Positions 37,587-46,135 are shown, counted from the stretch's first letter. The stretch is DNA of 64,000 nucleotides from Acidimicrobiales bacterium (GCA_030747595.1 JASLKK010000008.1:62001-126000), one strand, 5' to 3'. Translations and numbers: made by a program. Notes: generated from the sequence alone by a model not told the origin.

Positions 37587-38763
37587 GAAGCTCCTGGCCC
37601 AGCATGCTGCGATAGGTGTTGTGGTAGTGGTGCAGGGCAGGCTCGTTTCGTCCGAACACGATCTGGTCGAGTGCACCGGTGTCAGCTGACCTCTGTTGGC
37701 TGGCGCTCATGGCGTAGTCCTCGTCGCGGATGATCTCGCCGAAAGAGCGAGCAATTTGGGTCGCAAAGGCTTCGAAGTCAGGTACCTCGATGCCGAGGAC
37801 GTTCGACTCGACGGCTTCCGGGCGGATGTAAAAGTCGACCTTGCTGACATGGTGGCCCGGGTCACCCGGCGTCGGAATGGCACGGACGAGGAATACACCG
37901 ACTTCGAAGGGCATGAGGATGATGTTTGGGAATAGCCAGTAGACGGGGAGGCCGGCGACGGTGACGTCCCACTCCTCCTCTGGAAGCTGTCGTACTTGAT
38001 CGATGGCTCGCTTGCATAGGACCATTCGGTGGAGGTGCCCGTCCTCGTCGTAGGTCTGGACGTTGCCGTGGAAGTTGAGTGCAAGGGTGTTCGAGTGGAG
38101 TGCGTTGAAGTGATACGTCTCGCCGAAGGTGTCCATTGCGAGCTTCCAGTTGCACTTGATGTCGTACTCGTCAGAGGTGAGGAGTTTGAGTTCGTCGAAT
38201 CTCCAGGTCGGGAACTCGTCGTTGAACCACTCGCCGAGTAGCCAGTCGAGGTCGACTTCACCGTCGGGTTGGGGATGCACAAAGAGCAACCCGTGTCGCT
38301 CCTCGGCCGGGAGTTCGCGCAATCCGAGGCATTCCATTTCGACTTGGCCGAAGTGGGCGGCCTTAGGCATCCCTACGAGGGTCCCGGCGGTGTCGTAACT
38401 CCAGGCATGGAACGGGCAGGTGAAGCGACGTTTAGTGCCGTGGCTATCGGTTTCGAGGATGGTGCCCCGGTGTCGGCACGAGTTTACGAAGGCCCTGAAC
38501 CCACCATCCTCGCCCCGGGTGGCGAGGATGGGTGTCCCGTAGTCGTTGTTGGTGAGGAACGACCCTGCCTCGGGAAGGTCACCGGACAGGCCGATGAGTT
38601 GCGGCATCCCTCGGAACCACTCGTTCCACTCACGGTTGGCCTGGGTGGGGTCGGTGTAGGTGATGGTCGGGTTTTGACGCAGGCCGCCCGCATCGACGTT
38701 GGTGTCGCCGTCGAGATGGGCGCACATTTCCTTGATTATCCGGACCTGCTCGTCGTGTCGCAT
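37552..38763 (-). CDS. Rieske non-haem iron ring-hydroxylating oxygenase, alpha subunit
   Basis: 403 residues. The Rieske motif is complete (CRHRG and CPFHAWSYD, about residues 95-120). The catalytic domain contains the iron-ligand block ETYHFNALH and a conserved Asn/Asp helix before it. The family includes aromatic ring dioxygenases and tertiary-amine demethylases; the substrate is unknown. ATG 38763 (MRHDEQVRIIKEM) is the first family-like start; the open frame further upstream crosses a tRNA-like sequence and is not coding. It is unlike the first oxygenase (30413) outside the motifs. Confidence 0.87.
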   Translation of the reverse strand: MRHDEQVRIIKEMCAHLDGDTNVDAGGLRQNPTITYTDPTQANREWNEWFRGMPQLIGLSGDLPEAGSFLTNNDYGTPILATRGEDGGFRAFVNSCRHRGTILETDSHGTKRRFTCPFHAWSYDTAGTLVGMPKAAHFGQVEMECLGLRELPAEERHGLLFVHPQPDGEVDLDWLLGEWFNDEFPTWRFDELKLLTSDEYDIKCNWKLAMDTFGETYHFNALHSNTLALNFHGNVQTYDEDGHLHRMVLCKRAIDQVRQLPEEEWDVTVAGLPVYWLFPNIILMPFEVGVFLVRAIPTPGDPGHHVSKVDFYIRPEAVESNVLGIEVPDFEAFATQIARSFGEIIRDEDYAMSASQQRSADTGALDQIVFGRNEPALHHYHNTYRSMLGQELLPLLDKITDDG

Positions 38764-38834
38764 GACGTGACCTGACCAGAAACTTAGAGGGTTAGCCAAA
38801 TCCACTGGATGTGCTGGCTTGTGAAGGCGTGGGC

Positions 38835-38886
38835 GTGCCCGGAGGGACTCGAACCCTCCCCACCGCGGAGAGCATGATCCGGGCAC
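38835..38886 (-). pseudogene. tRNA-like acceptor/T-arm minihelix (tRNA remnant)
   Basis: On the minus strand GTGCCCG (38886-38880) pairs fully with CGGGCAC (38841-38835), directly stacked on a T-arm GAGGG-TTCGAGT-CCCTC. Only 21 bases replace the D and anticodon arms, so it cannot be a normal tRNA. It may be a decayed tRNA or an old integration scar. Confidence 0.6.
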
Positions 38887-38898
38887 CAGAGCGCTTCT

Positions 38899-38931
38899 CT
38901 GCAAGTCTGTTGGGTCGGGGCAAACTTGCAG
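38899..38931. repeat. 8-bp inverted repeat before the lipoprotein gene
   Basis: CTGCAAGT (38899-38906) and ACTTGCAG (38924-38931), 17 bases apart, in the 234-base gap between divergent genes. It could be a regulator site. Confidence 0.35.
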
Positions 38932-38997
38932 TTCAGAGCTGATTTTTTGGGCCGTCACCGCTCAATCCGCCGACGGACCTCGTGCTAAACAGAACCC

Positions 38998-40428
38998 GTG
39001 GATTCCCTACGACTCGTCTGGCTGCTAACGGTGGCCCTCCTCGCCGGATGCGCCTCCAACGGCGAGGTGGCTGCACCCACCACCGCGACGACCGCGACCG
39101 CCACGTCCACCGCGACCGCCACGTCCACCGCGACCGCCACGTCCACCGTGACGACCGCGGCGCCGGTCACGTCCACTGCGGAGATCACCGTGACCACTGC
39201 GGAGACCACCGTGACCACCGCGGAGACCACCGTGACCACCGCAGCGCCCACCACCATCGACATCAGCGCCGTCCAGACTGCCGAGCAGCTTCAGGCGTAT
39301 GTGGCCGAGGCAGCCGGGTTCTCGCAGGTCGAAGCCGCCTGGCTCCTGCCAGACGACCTGGACCCCCAGGCGGGCGGCGCCCCTGGTTACACCCGCTATG
39401 TCTTTCGTGAGACTTCTGCCGGCGTGGTGCCCACGCTGGTGGAGGGGCCGGTCGGCGACCAGGTCCGCTGCCAGGATCCTGACCTGCCCTGTTCGTACCT
39501 TGAACTCAAGGAGTTACACGAGAGCGGTGGGAGTATTCCCGAGGAACTGGAGCTGCACCCCGACGAACTGGGCGCGTTGGTCGCCGAGTTGGACGAACTG
39601 AATGCCTTCATGGAGAAGCACAGGGACGTCGACGACGCCTGCCGCGCCGGCCATGTTTCCGACCGGATCCAGACCCCGAACATGGGATCGCACTTCTACA
39701 ACCTCTCCAGCATGCGACGGGGCTTCGACCCGGGCAGCCCACAGATCCTGCTCTACACGCTGGCTGACGACTCCCTGCCGAATGGGGCGCTGGGCCAGTG
39801 CTCGGAGGGCAGATGGATAGGCGAGCCCATGCAACTGGTGGGCACGGCGTTCGTCATTTCGCCAGAGATCATCGGCTTCGACCACCCCGAAGGCTTTACC
39901 GGCGGATTAGACAACTGGCACTCGCACTTCAATCTCTGCCGCGGCAACCGTAAGGGCGTTGACCAGTTCGTGAGCCGGGAGGAGTGTGCTGGCCTGGGTG
40001 GGCAGTTCCACGACGCCATCGGCTGGATGCTCCATGCGTGGGTGGATCCCGCCCACGACAACCAGTTGGGTGTCTTCTCGATGTGGAACTCCTCGATCAC
40101 CCCGTTCCTGGGAGACGCCGACATTCGCTCGGCTTCGATGGTGCGCGGTAGCGACTTCCCAGAGGACGCCCGCCAGTCGCTCATTACCAACTTCGCCTTC
40201 GAGTCCGCTATCAAGGTGACCGCCGGCGAGGCCGTCTACTTCAACAACAGCGACTCGGTGCCCCACACGGTCAGTGCCGGCACCCCTGACGACCCCGTCC
40301 TCGACTCCTTCGACTCGGGCCTTCTGGACCCCGGCGACAACTGGCAGTTGAACACTTCGACGCCGGGCACCTATAGCTACTTCTGCGCCCTACACCCCGA
40401 CATGACTGCCACCATCATCGTCAACTGA
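38998..40428 (+). CDS. Cupredoxin-domain lipoprotein with a Thr/Ala repeat stalk
   Basis: 476 residues. A lipobox (LLAGC, Cys18) is followed by a low-complexity Thr/Ala/Val stalk (about residues 25-85) encoded by 18- and 21-base tandem repeats, suited to span the cell wall. A central domain of about 250 residues, with WHSHFNLCRG and HDAIGWMLHAWVDP, is not one I recognise. The C-terminal 75 residues are plastocyanin-like with type 1 copper ligands (VPHTV, then YFCALHPDM). The start is GTG 38998. It is probably a surface copper/electron-transfer protein, possibly a partner of the multicopper oxidase. Confidence 0.75.
   Translation: MDSLRLVWLLTVALLAGCASNGEVAAPTTATTATATSTATATSTATATSTVTTAAPVTSTAEITVTTAETTVTTAETTVTTAAPTTIDISAVQTAEQLQAYVAEAAGFSQVEAAWLLPDDLDPQAGGAPGYTRYVFRETSAGVVPTLVEGPVGDQVRCQDPDLPCSYLELKELHESGGSIPEELELHPDELGALVAELDELNAFMEKHRDVDDACRAGHVSDRIQTPNMGSHFYNLSSMRRGFDPGSPQILLYTLADDSLPNGALGQCSEGRWIGEPMQLVGTAFVISPEIIGFDHPEGFTGGLDNWHSHFNLCRGNRKGVDQFVSREECAGLGGQFHDAIGWMLHAWVDPAHDNQLGVFSMWNSSITPFLGDADIRSASMVRGSDFPEDARQSLITNFAFESAIKVTAGEAVYFNNSDSVPHTVSAGTPDDPVLDSFDSGLLDPGDNWQLNTSTPGTYSYFCALHPDMTATIIVN
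39090..39245 (+). repeat. Coding tandem repeats in the lipoprotein stalk
   Basis: About three 18-base units (GCGACCGCCACGTCCACC) are followed by about three 21-base units built on GAGACCACCGTGACCACC. Both keep the frame, so unit number can change stalk length without breaking the gene. Confidence 0.85.
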
Positions 40429-40472
40429 GGTTGGCCAGGTTTTCTTCACGGGTGAAGCCGTGATCCCCGGTG

Positions 40473-41357
40473 TTAGGTCGGGCGGTGTCGAAGAGCGGGC
40501 ATCCAGCGTTCACCAGCGGTGGCGTTGATCCGAGCAACGAACGCTTCGTGATGGGGCTCGACAGCCTGACAAAACGCTTGCGTGGCGGCCTCGCCTACCT
40601 CTCGCCACGCTGGTTCAGTCAACCTGTTGGTGCGGTCTTCTAGCTCGAGGCGAAACTGACGGGCTGTCTGGTTCAGGGCTCCATCAGTTGCTAAGCCTTT
40701 CGCTTCCAGACGGCGCCACCCGCGTGCCACGGCCTCATCGTCAGCACCTCGACTTCGGGCGATCCATTCTTCGCCGCCGTACTCGTTGGTGTCGACCATG
40801 GCCGAATGGAGAAGTCCGACTTCGACGTCATCGAGTTCTTCAGACGCGCACAGGGCCCAGTGGTTATCGCCGCGGAGCTCGCGAAGGCAGTTAGCCGCCA
40901 ACCAGGCTGACAGTGCGGGTTGAGTGTTATCAGGTCGTGGCTGGTCTCGACAGGCCGCGAAAAGGGGACGGGCTCCGTGGTGCACGGCGTCGGCACCGCG
41001 CCAAAGGTCTTTGGCCAGTGGGGCGAGGGCATCACTCAACCCCGGAGCGATGGATTCCAGGCCGGGTTCGACGGCGGCATCGCGCACTGCACAGATGGCC
41101 TCAGCGTCAGTGACGCTGCGCCAGAGGCCGAGGATGGTTTCCACGATCCGTGGATTGATCGAGTATGTGGCCGCCGCAACGGCGGCCGAAGGAATGTCCC
41201 CTAGGGGTGCGAGTCGCCATGCCTGGATCCAGCCATTGCCGTTCGGGACGCCCAGGGCCTCGTAGGCGCTAATCGCAACCGGATCCCACATGAGCCAGCC
41301 GACGAGGTCGTGACCTGCGCGGCCGGTCCTCGCTGTCAATCCGGTCCAGTCTGTCAT
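40473..41357 (-). CDS. SCO6745-family protein
   Basis: 294 residues resembling the actinobacterial SCO6745 family: an N-terminal ARTGRAGHDLVGWLMWD region, AAVAAATYSINPRIVETILGLW, LREHRGD-type helix (here LRELRGDNHWALC, about residues 160-172), and a C-terminal winged-helix-like part (RLEAKGLATDGALNQTARQFRLELEDRTNRL). The biochemical role is unknown; the C-terminus looks like a MarR-type fold. It is convergent with the lipoprotein gene across 44 bases that hold a small hairpin (40444-40457). Confidence 0.75.
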   Translation of the reverse strand: MTDWTGLTARTGRAGHDLVGWLMWDPVAISAYEALGVPNGNGWIQAWRLAPLGDIPSAAVAAATYSINPRIVETILGLWRSVTDAEAICAVRDAAVEPGLESIAPGLSDALAPLAKDLWRGADAVHHGARPLFAACRDQPRPDNTQPALSAWLAANCLRELRGDNHWALCASEELDDVEVGLLHSAMVDTNEYGGEEWIARSRGADDEAVARGWRRLEAKGLATDGALNQTARQFRLELEDRTNRLTEPAWREVGEAATQAFCQAVEPHHEAFVARINATAGERWMPALRHRPT

Positions 41358-41407
41358 CGGCTTTGCTCCGTCTGCCTGCTACTCGGTGATGCCGAGCAGA
41401 GGGATTC

Positions 41408-41471
41408 CCGACGAGGCCTATGTGGGTGGCGCGCTCGGAGGGACTCGAACCCCCAACCTTCTGATCCGTAG
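41408..41471 (-). pseudogene. tRNA-Arg(ACG) 3'-half duplicate (attachment-site scar)
   Basis: 41423-41471 is identical over 49 bases to the anticodon-to-3'-end part of the intact tRNA-Arg at 44758, and a further 12-base flank matches beyond a short mismatch. The copy stops in the anticodon loop, so it cannot be functional. This is the usual trace left by tRNA-targeted integration. Confidence 0.9.
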
Positions 41472-41581
41472 GTAGGGCCACGGGGATCTCCAGTCGGGTG
41501 AGTTGTGCTCTGAACAGCCCATTCTACGACGGCCCTGCGTCTGGCTGTCTCCCCGTATGCCACCCCAGCCGGATGGCGTCC

Positions 41582-42706
41582 TTATCGGAACCGTCGCTGG
41601 GTGGCCGACCGTCGGTTGGTGAGTTGTTCGATCCGATGTTGGGGATCCCCGTTGACGCGAATTTCGGCGAATTGAACGACCTCCGCCACCGGTGTCGGTT
41701 TCGTTTCCGCCCAGACGTACCGATAGGCCACGGAACCACGCTGGAGCCCGGTGGTGTCGAGCCAGTTCGGCCAGCCTGGATCCTGGTGGGCGACGACGAT
41801 CCGGCACATGCCGTCGGACGTTTCGACTTGCTCCTTGTTGAGGCTTGTCTGGCGCTGGCCGAACATTGGTGACTCGTACCAAAGGAGGTCGTACAGGGCG
41901 AACGACCAGTATTTCGCGTCAGGTGTTTCGAGGTCGATAACGAGTGCCTCGTCGGGGCCAAGTTCGAACTGGATGCCGCCGTAAGCAATATTGTCGGCAC
42001 TTCCGGGTACGGAGTGTGGAGCGGTCGCCTCGTTAAGCGGAGAACCGAGACGGAGGCTTTGGATCCAGTCCGGCCAGAACGTGAATGCTTTCTCCGTCCA
42101 GGTGATGGCCCGGTCGAGTTGGCTGAAAAATGCTGCCGGGGTTGGTGGCGTTGGAAATGTGTCGATCCGGTCGAGTCGTTCGATCACAAACCAGCCGGGC
42201 TCCACGTTCCAGTCAAGGAAGTACTCCCGTATGGAAACGTGGTCTGCCTCGCCGTCGATCCGTAGCCAGTCCCCGTCATGGGGCTCGGCGCTGATGATCA
42301 GTTCAAAAGAGCCGTCGGCCGCGATTGAGAGTTCCTCCGAGGTGATCTCTCCATGCGATCCATACTGTCCGAGGTGCATTTCTCCCTCGGGGAGCTGGAC
42401 CAGAAACGGGCGCCCACTAGGAACCTTCCCATCAAGCCGGTAGGTGCCCGATGGTTCAATCTTTGCCCGCCAGTACGTGTTGTCGGGACTCGGAGCCCCC
42501 CACTGGCCGGTGTCCGAGTTGTGACGATAGATCGATGGCACTTCCCGGTCGGAGAACTCGATTGATTCCTGCAGTGCACCCGCCAAGAGCCCAAGCAGGT
42601 GCCGCTGGCCGTTGACGACATCCTGCTCGGTATCCACGCCCGGCATGTCGACAATGCCGTCGCCTAGGTCGCGAAGACGATCACAAAACCCATGCCAGTC
42701 GGTCAT
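41582..42706 (-). CDS. DUF1214-domain protein
   Basis: 374 residues without signal peptide. The C-terminal DUF1214 domain is recognisable: AKYWSFALYDLLWYESPMF, TSLNKEQVE, CRIVVAHQDPGWPNWLDT, then AYRYVWAE. The N-terminal part holds YWRAKIEPSGTYRLDG and FELIISAEPHDGDWL. Proteins of this family lie beside CoA-ester and steroid-type catabolic genes in actinobacteria, but the reaction is unknown. ATG 42706 follows a G-run. It diverges from the crotonase gene by 152 bases, inside the tRNA-Arg-bounded island. Confidence 0.78.
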   Translation of the reverse strand: MTDWHGFCDRLRDLGDGIVDMPGVDTEQDVVNGQRHLLGLLAGALQESIEFSDREVPSIYRHNSDTGQWGAPSPDNTYWRAKIEPSGTYRLDGKVPSGRPFLVQLPEGEMHLGQYGSHGEITSEELSIAADGSFELIISAEPHDGDWLRIDGEADHVSIREYFLDWNVEPGWFVIERLDRIDTFPTPPTPAAFFSQLDRAITWTEKAFTFWPDWIQSLRLGSPLNEATAPHSVPGSADNIAYGGIQFELGPDEALVIDLETPDAKYWSFALYDLLWYESPMFGQRQTSLNKEQVETSDGMCRIVVAHQDPGWPNWLDTTGLQRGSVAYRYVWAETKPTPVAEVVQFAEIRVNGDPQHRIEQLTNRRSATQRRFR

Positions 42707-42858
42707 CTCTAACCCCCCAGGTTCAACCTTCGGAGTAAGAGGGTAGGTGGGTGGGACGATGCCTCGCCGATGAGGCCTCCGGGAGTCGGGTCTAGGGTCA
42801 TCGGAACTATTGAGAGTGCCGACGGAGACGGCCCAGAGTGACAACGGGAGGCGAGTTC

Positions 42859-43638
42859 GTGACTGACCGGGTTCAGCTAGAGATCGATGGATCGATCGCC
42901 ACGATCACGAACAACAACGTCCACAAGCACAACGCCTTCGACGACGAGATGGACGCTCGGCTGTTCGAGATCCTCGGCGAACTCGCGGGCCGTCCTGAGG
43001 TACGGGCCGTCATCTGGCGGGGCGAGGGCCGGTCGTGGTCTTCAGGCCGGGATGTTTCGGCCATAGGAACGAACCGGACCGAACTCGCCCACCACGAGTT
43101 GATGGTGCGAGGACATCGGGGTATCCAGCAACTGTGGGACATCGACGCTCCGGTCATCGTCGCCATCCAGGGGTGGGCGATCGGGGGGATGTTCCAACGG
43201 GCCCTGCTATGTGACATTCGGATCGCCGCCGCCGACGCCCGTTTCATGCTTCCGGAGTTGGGCCACGGCGTGATCCCCGACACCGGAGGCATGGGAGTCC
43301 TATATGAGATGTGCGGCCATGGCCTGGTCAGCGACATGGTCCTAACTGGCCGACAGCTCTCAGCCGAGGAGGCACTCCACCACGGGATTGTGTCCCGGGT
43401 CGTGTCACCGGAAACCCTGGAGGCCACGGCACGGGAGATGGCCGAGCAGATAGTCGCCGCGCCGGCTGTTGGCGTGAAACTCGCCCGACGGGTCATAGCC
43501 CACCTAGCAAGACCCCAGCAACGAACCTCCATGGACGACGAGTTGATCTACCAGACGTTCCTTAACCGCAGCGACGATTTCGCGGAGTTCCGTGCGGCCC
43601 GCGACGAGAACCGGGAACCCCGGTACCGGGGGTGCTGA
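42859..43638 (+). CDS. Enoyl-CoA hydratase/isomerase family protein
   Basis: A crotonase-fold enzyme of 259 residues. The oxyanion-hole loops are visible (SSGRDVSAIG and IGGMFQRALLCDIRIAA), as is the acidic active-site stretch ARFMLPELGHGVIPDTGG. Specificity (hydratase, isomerase or other) cannot be fixed. The start GTG 42859 has GGGAGG 7 bases upstream. It overlaps the SDR gene by 7 bases, so the two are likely one CoA-ester pathway. Confidence 0.88.
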   Translation: MTDRVQLEIDGSIATITNNNVHKHNAFDDEMDARLFEILGELAGRPEVRAVIWRGEGRSWSSGRDVSAIGTNRTELAHHELMVRGHRGIQQLWDIDAPVIVAIQGWAIGGMFQRALLCDIRIAAADARFMLPELGHGVIPDTGGMGVLYEMCGHGLVSDMVLTGRQLSAEEALHHGIVSRVVSPETLEATAREMAEQIVAAPAVGVKLARRVIAHLARPQQRTSMDDELIYQTFLNRSDDFAEFRAARDENREPRYRGC

Positions 43639-44543
43639 TTGTGACGGACCTCTCCGACCCAGGGTTGCCGGCGCCCCCACCATTGGGCGCCAGCGCCCTG
43701 CCCGCTGGGACCTTCGACGGCGAGGCGGTGTTCATCACCGGGGCTGGTACAGGCCTCGGCAAAGCAATCGCCGTTGAGTTCGCTCGGCTGGGCGCCTCGA
43801 TCGTGGTCGCTAGCCGGAAGCTCGAACACCTTGATGCAGGTGCGGCGGCCATCCAGGAGGTCGGTGCTGACGTGATCACCGCCCAGTGCGACATCCGTGA
43901 CGCCGAGGAGGTCGCCGCGGCGTTCGATACCGCCACCGATGCCTTCGGGCTACCCGGCGTCCTCGTCAACAACGCGGCGGCTAACTTCCCGTCGCCCGCC
44001 GAGGAGTTGTCGCCCAATGCTTGGCGCACCGTGGTCGACATCACCCTCAACGGAACATTCCTGTGCGCCCGAGAGTTCGCCCGGCGACACCTCGCGGCCG
44101 GCAGCCCGGCATCGATCATCAACGTGGGCGCCTCGTACGCCTGGACCGGCGGTCCGGGCTTCGCTCACTCGGCAGCCGCCAAGGCGGGCGTCAAGAATCT
44201 CGTCGAGACCCTTGCTGTGGAGTGGGGGCCGGCCGGCATCCGGGTCAACGGTCTCGTACCCGGCCTGTTCCCCCATGAGGACATGACCAACGACATCCGG
44301 GGCAACCTTGACCGGACGCACGACAAGGATCACTGTCAGCCCGCCCTCCGGGTGGGGGAGCGTCAGGAACTGGGCTGGGCGGCCACTTTCCTGGCCTCGC
44401 CGTACGCCCGGTTCATCTCTGGACACACTCTGGTCGTCGACGGTGCGAACTGGCAGCGGCGTACTCTGACTAACCCTCCGGTCGTACCGATCCGTGACCA
44501 GTTGGGGCTCGGGCCTTTCGAGAACACCGACCAGGTCGGTTAG
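43632..44543 (+). CDS. SDR oxidoreductase, 2,4-dienoyl-CoA-reductase-like
   Basis: A short-chain dehydrogenase with the cofactor motif ITGAGTGLGKAIA (about residues 33-45) and NNAAANF. In place of YxxxK it has HSAAAKAGVKNLVETLAVEWG, the pattern of peroxisomal/mitochondrial-type 2,4-dienoyl-CoA reductases, followed by IRVNGLVPG. This suggests reduction of unsaturated CoA esters, matching the crotonase beside it. Starts at GTG 43632 or 43641. The 303-residue length includes a variable N-terminal 28 residues. Confidence 0.85.
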   Translation: MLIVTDLSDPGLPAPPPLGASALPAGTFDGEAVFITGAGTGLGKAIAVEFARLGASIVVASRKLEHLDAGAAAIQEVGADVITAQCDIRDAEEVAAAFDTATDAFGLPGVLVNNAAANFPSPAEELSPNAWRTVVDITLNGTFLCAREFARRHLAAGSPASIINVGASYAWTGGPGFAHSAAAKAGVKNLVETLAVEWGPAGIRVNGLVPGLFPHEDMTNDIRGNLDRTHDKDHCQPALRVGERQELGWAATFLASPYARFISGHTLVVDGANWQRRTLTNPPVVPIRDQLGLGPFENTDQVG

Positions 44544-44677
44544 AACGGCAGGCCAGACTTGACGCCGCCCAGGTCTTTCAGGGCATGTTTCCGATCATCG
44601 ATGCTGGCACGGCGCAGGTCCGACCGGTCGGCGACTTCGCGGCCATGCTCAAGGTCCGGGCTGAGGCGAACGCCTAA
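44540..44677 (+). pseudogene. C-terminal fragment of an unidentified protein
   Basis: The frame LERQARLDAAQVFQGMFPII... to KVRAEANA and a stop has strong coding character (G or C in most third positions) but no start and no upstream body. It begins at the end of the SDR gene in another frame. It looks like the tail of a gene deleted at the island edge. I cannot name the parent protein. Confidence 0.5.
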
Positions 44678-44757
44678 GGAAACCTCCTCCGACGAGTTCC
44701 CCCGCCCCCTACGACAACAGACCTCGCCGGGATTACCGACGAGGCCTGTCTGGGTGG

Positions 44758-44831
44758 CGCGCTCGGAGGGACTCGAACCCCCAACCTTCTGATCCGTAGT
44801 CAGATGCTCTATCCAATTGAGCTACGAGCGC
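44758..44831 (-). tRNA. argV: tRNA-Arg(ACG)
   Basis: A complete cloverleaf on the minus strand: acceptor GCGCTCG/CGAGCGC, D-arm AGCTCAATTGGATAGAGC, anticodon loop CTACGGA (ACG, complement of 44795-44797), T-arm GGTTCGAGTCC. CCA is encoded (44757-44755). Its 3' half is duplicated at 41423. Confidence 0.97.
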
Positions 44832-44924
44832 AGCGGCCCGAGTGTACGAGCCACCCGGAACCCGCCCCACCGCTGGTGACCAGAGCCACCAGGAGGTGGT
44901 GACGGCCAATCGGTGGGCGGCTGG

Positions 44925-45015
44925 CGGAGAGGGTGGGATTCGAACCCACGATGAGCTTTTAGGCCCATACTCCCTTAGCAGGGGAGCGCCTTCGACCTGA
45001 CTCGGCCACCTCTCC
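44925..45015 (-). tRNA. serV: tRNA-Ser(GCT)
   Basis: A long-variable-arm tRNA on the minus strand: acceptor GGAGAGG/CCTCTCC, anticodon loop CTGCTAA (GCT), T-arm GGTTCGAATCC, encoded CCA at 44924-44922. Confidence 0.97.
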
Positions 45016-45076
45016 TCGGGGCCGGATGCTACCGGCGGCCCGGATGCCGCGGACCCCCGCCGATACGCTGCGCAAC

Positions 45077-45161
45077 GGAGGGATGGCAGAGCGGACGATT
45101 GCGACGGTCTTGAAAACCGTTGAGCCTCACGGCTCCGGGGGTTCGAATCCCCCTCCCTCCG
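45077..45161 (+). tRNA. serT: tRNA-Ser(TGA)
   Basis: Acceptor GGAGGGA/TCCCTCC, anticodon loop CTTGAAA (TGA), long variable arm, T-arm GGTTCGAATCC, encoded CCA at 45162-45164. It diverges from tRNA-Ser(GCT). Confidence 0.97.
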
Positions 45162-45187
45162 CCACTCGCCGGGACTGATCAGTCCCC

Positions 45188-46135
45188 TCAGGAGCGGATG
45201 CGACCCCGTAGGTCGGTCAACCAGTCGTCAGCCGAGCGGGAGGCCACGGTGGCCTCGGCCCGGACCTGCGCTCCATTGGTGCCCGCCGCCGGGTACGACC
45301 CGAGGAACTTGACCTCTCCGTGCTTCATCTGCAGATTTCGGAGGCAGTCGGCCACCAACTCGTCTGCCACATGACCTTCAAGGTCCATCAAAAAGCAGTA
45401 GTCACCGAGCCCTCGCTTGGTGGGGCGCGACTCCAGGCGAGTCAGGTTGATCGAACGGGCGGCGAACTCCTGAAGAATCCCCAGCAGCGATCCCGGTCGG
45501 TCGGCCCGCTGGAAGACGACCAACGAGGTCTTGTCATGACCGGTAGAAGCCGGGATGCCGTCGGGGGCTACCAGTACGAACCGTGTCTGGTTCTCCGGAT
45601 GGTCCTCGATGTCGGCGGCCAGCACCTCAAGCCCGTAGGCCTCGGCGGCCCGACCTGGGGCAATGGCCGCGGTGTGGCCGTCGGGTGTGGCGGCCAGCAG
45701 GCGCGCCGCATCGGCCGTGGAGTTGGAGGCCTGGACTTCAGCGTTCGGGAGGTGTTCGGACAGCCATCCACGGCACTGGGCAATGGCATGCGGGTACGAA
45801 CACACCCGGTCGACATCGGCCAAGGTGGTGCCGGGAGCCACCATCAGGTTCAACTGGATGGAGATCACAACCTCACGTTGGATCAGCAGGTCGACGTCGA
45901 AGGCCAGAGTGTCCTGGGTGACGTTGACACTGCCCTCGATGGAGTTCTCGATCGCCGCGAAACCGAGGTCCGCCTCGCCGGCCACCACCTGGCGGAACAC
46001 GTCAGGAATCGACGGTGCAGGACGCAGGTCAAGGCCCGTCAGGTCGCCCTGAGTGAACAGAGCTTGCTCGGTGAAGGTGCCGGCGGGGCCAAGATAGGCA
46101 AGCCTCGAAAGGTCCGGGGGTGCGAGATCGTCCAC
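45188..46135 (-). CDS. pheA: Prephenate dehydratase
   Basis: Converts prephenate to phenylpyruvate for phenylalanine. The catalytic domain shows YLGPAGTFTEQAL, FAAIENSIEGSVNVTQDTL (with the active Thr region) and the TRF motif NQTRFVLVA. The C-terminal ACT regulatory domain follows (DRPGSLLGILQEFAARSINLTRLESRP). Start GTG 46135 gives 315 residues; the longer open frame upstream lies inside larB and is spurious. The divergent larB start is only 19 bases away. No chorismate mutase domain is fused. Confidence 0.93.
   Translation of the reverse strand: MDDLAPPDLSRLAYLGPAGTFTEQALFTQGDLTGLDLRPAPSIPDVFRQVVAGEADLGFAAIENSIEGSVNVTQDTLAFDVDLLIQREVVISIQLNLMVAPGTTLADVDRVCSYPHAIAQCRGWLSEHLPNAEVQASNSTADAARLLAATPDGHTAAIAPGRAAEAYGLEVLAADIEDHPENQTRFVLVAPDGIPASTGHDKTSLVVFQRADRPGSLLGILQEFAARSINLTRLESRPTKRGLGDYCFLMDLEGHVADELVADCLRNLQMKHGEVKFLGSYPAAGTNGAQVRAEATVASRSADDWLTDLRGRIRS

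Noticed and set aside
38764-38958. N-terminal extension of the Rieske oxygenase frame
   Set aside because: It translates the tRNA-like sequence (GGFESLRARP-type artefact); family similarity begins at 38763.
39090-39245. Possible CRISPR-like array
   Set aside because: Repeats are contiguous, in frame within a lipoprotein gene and have no spacers. No CRISPR array was seen anywhere in the window.
41269-41563. Open frames around the tRNA-Arg duplicate
   Set aside because: They translate the truncated tRNA (GGSSPSER-type artefact).
44559-44792. Open frame crossing into tRNA-Arg
   Set aside because: Ends in the SEGLEPPTF artefact of a tRNA; the true coding remnant here is in another frame.
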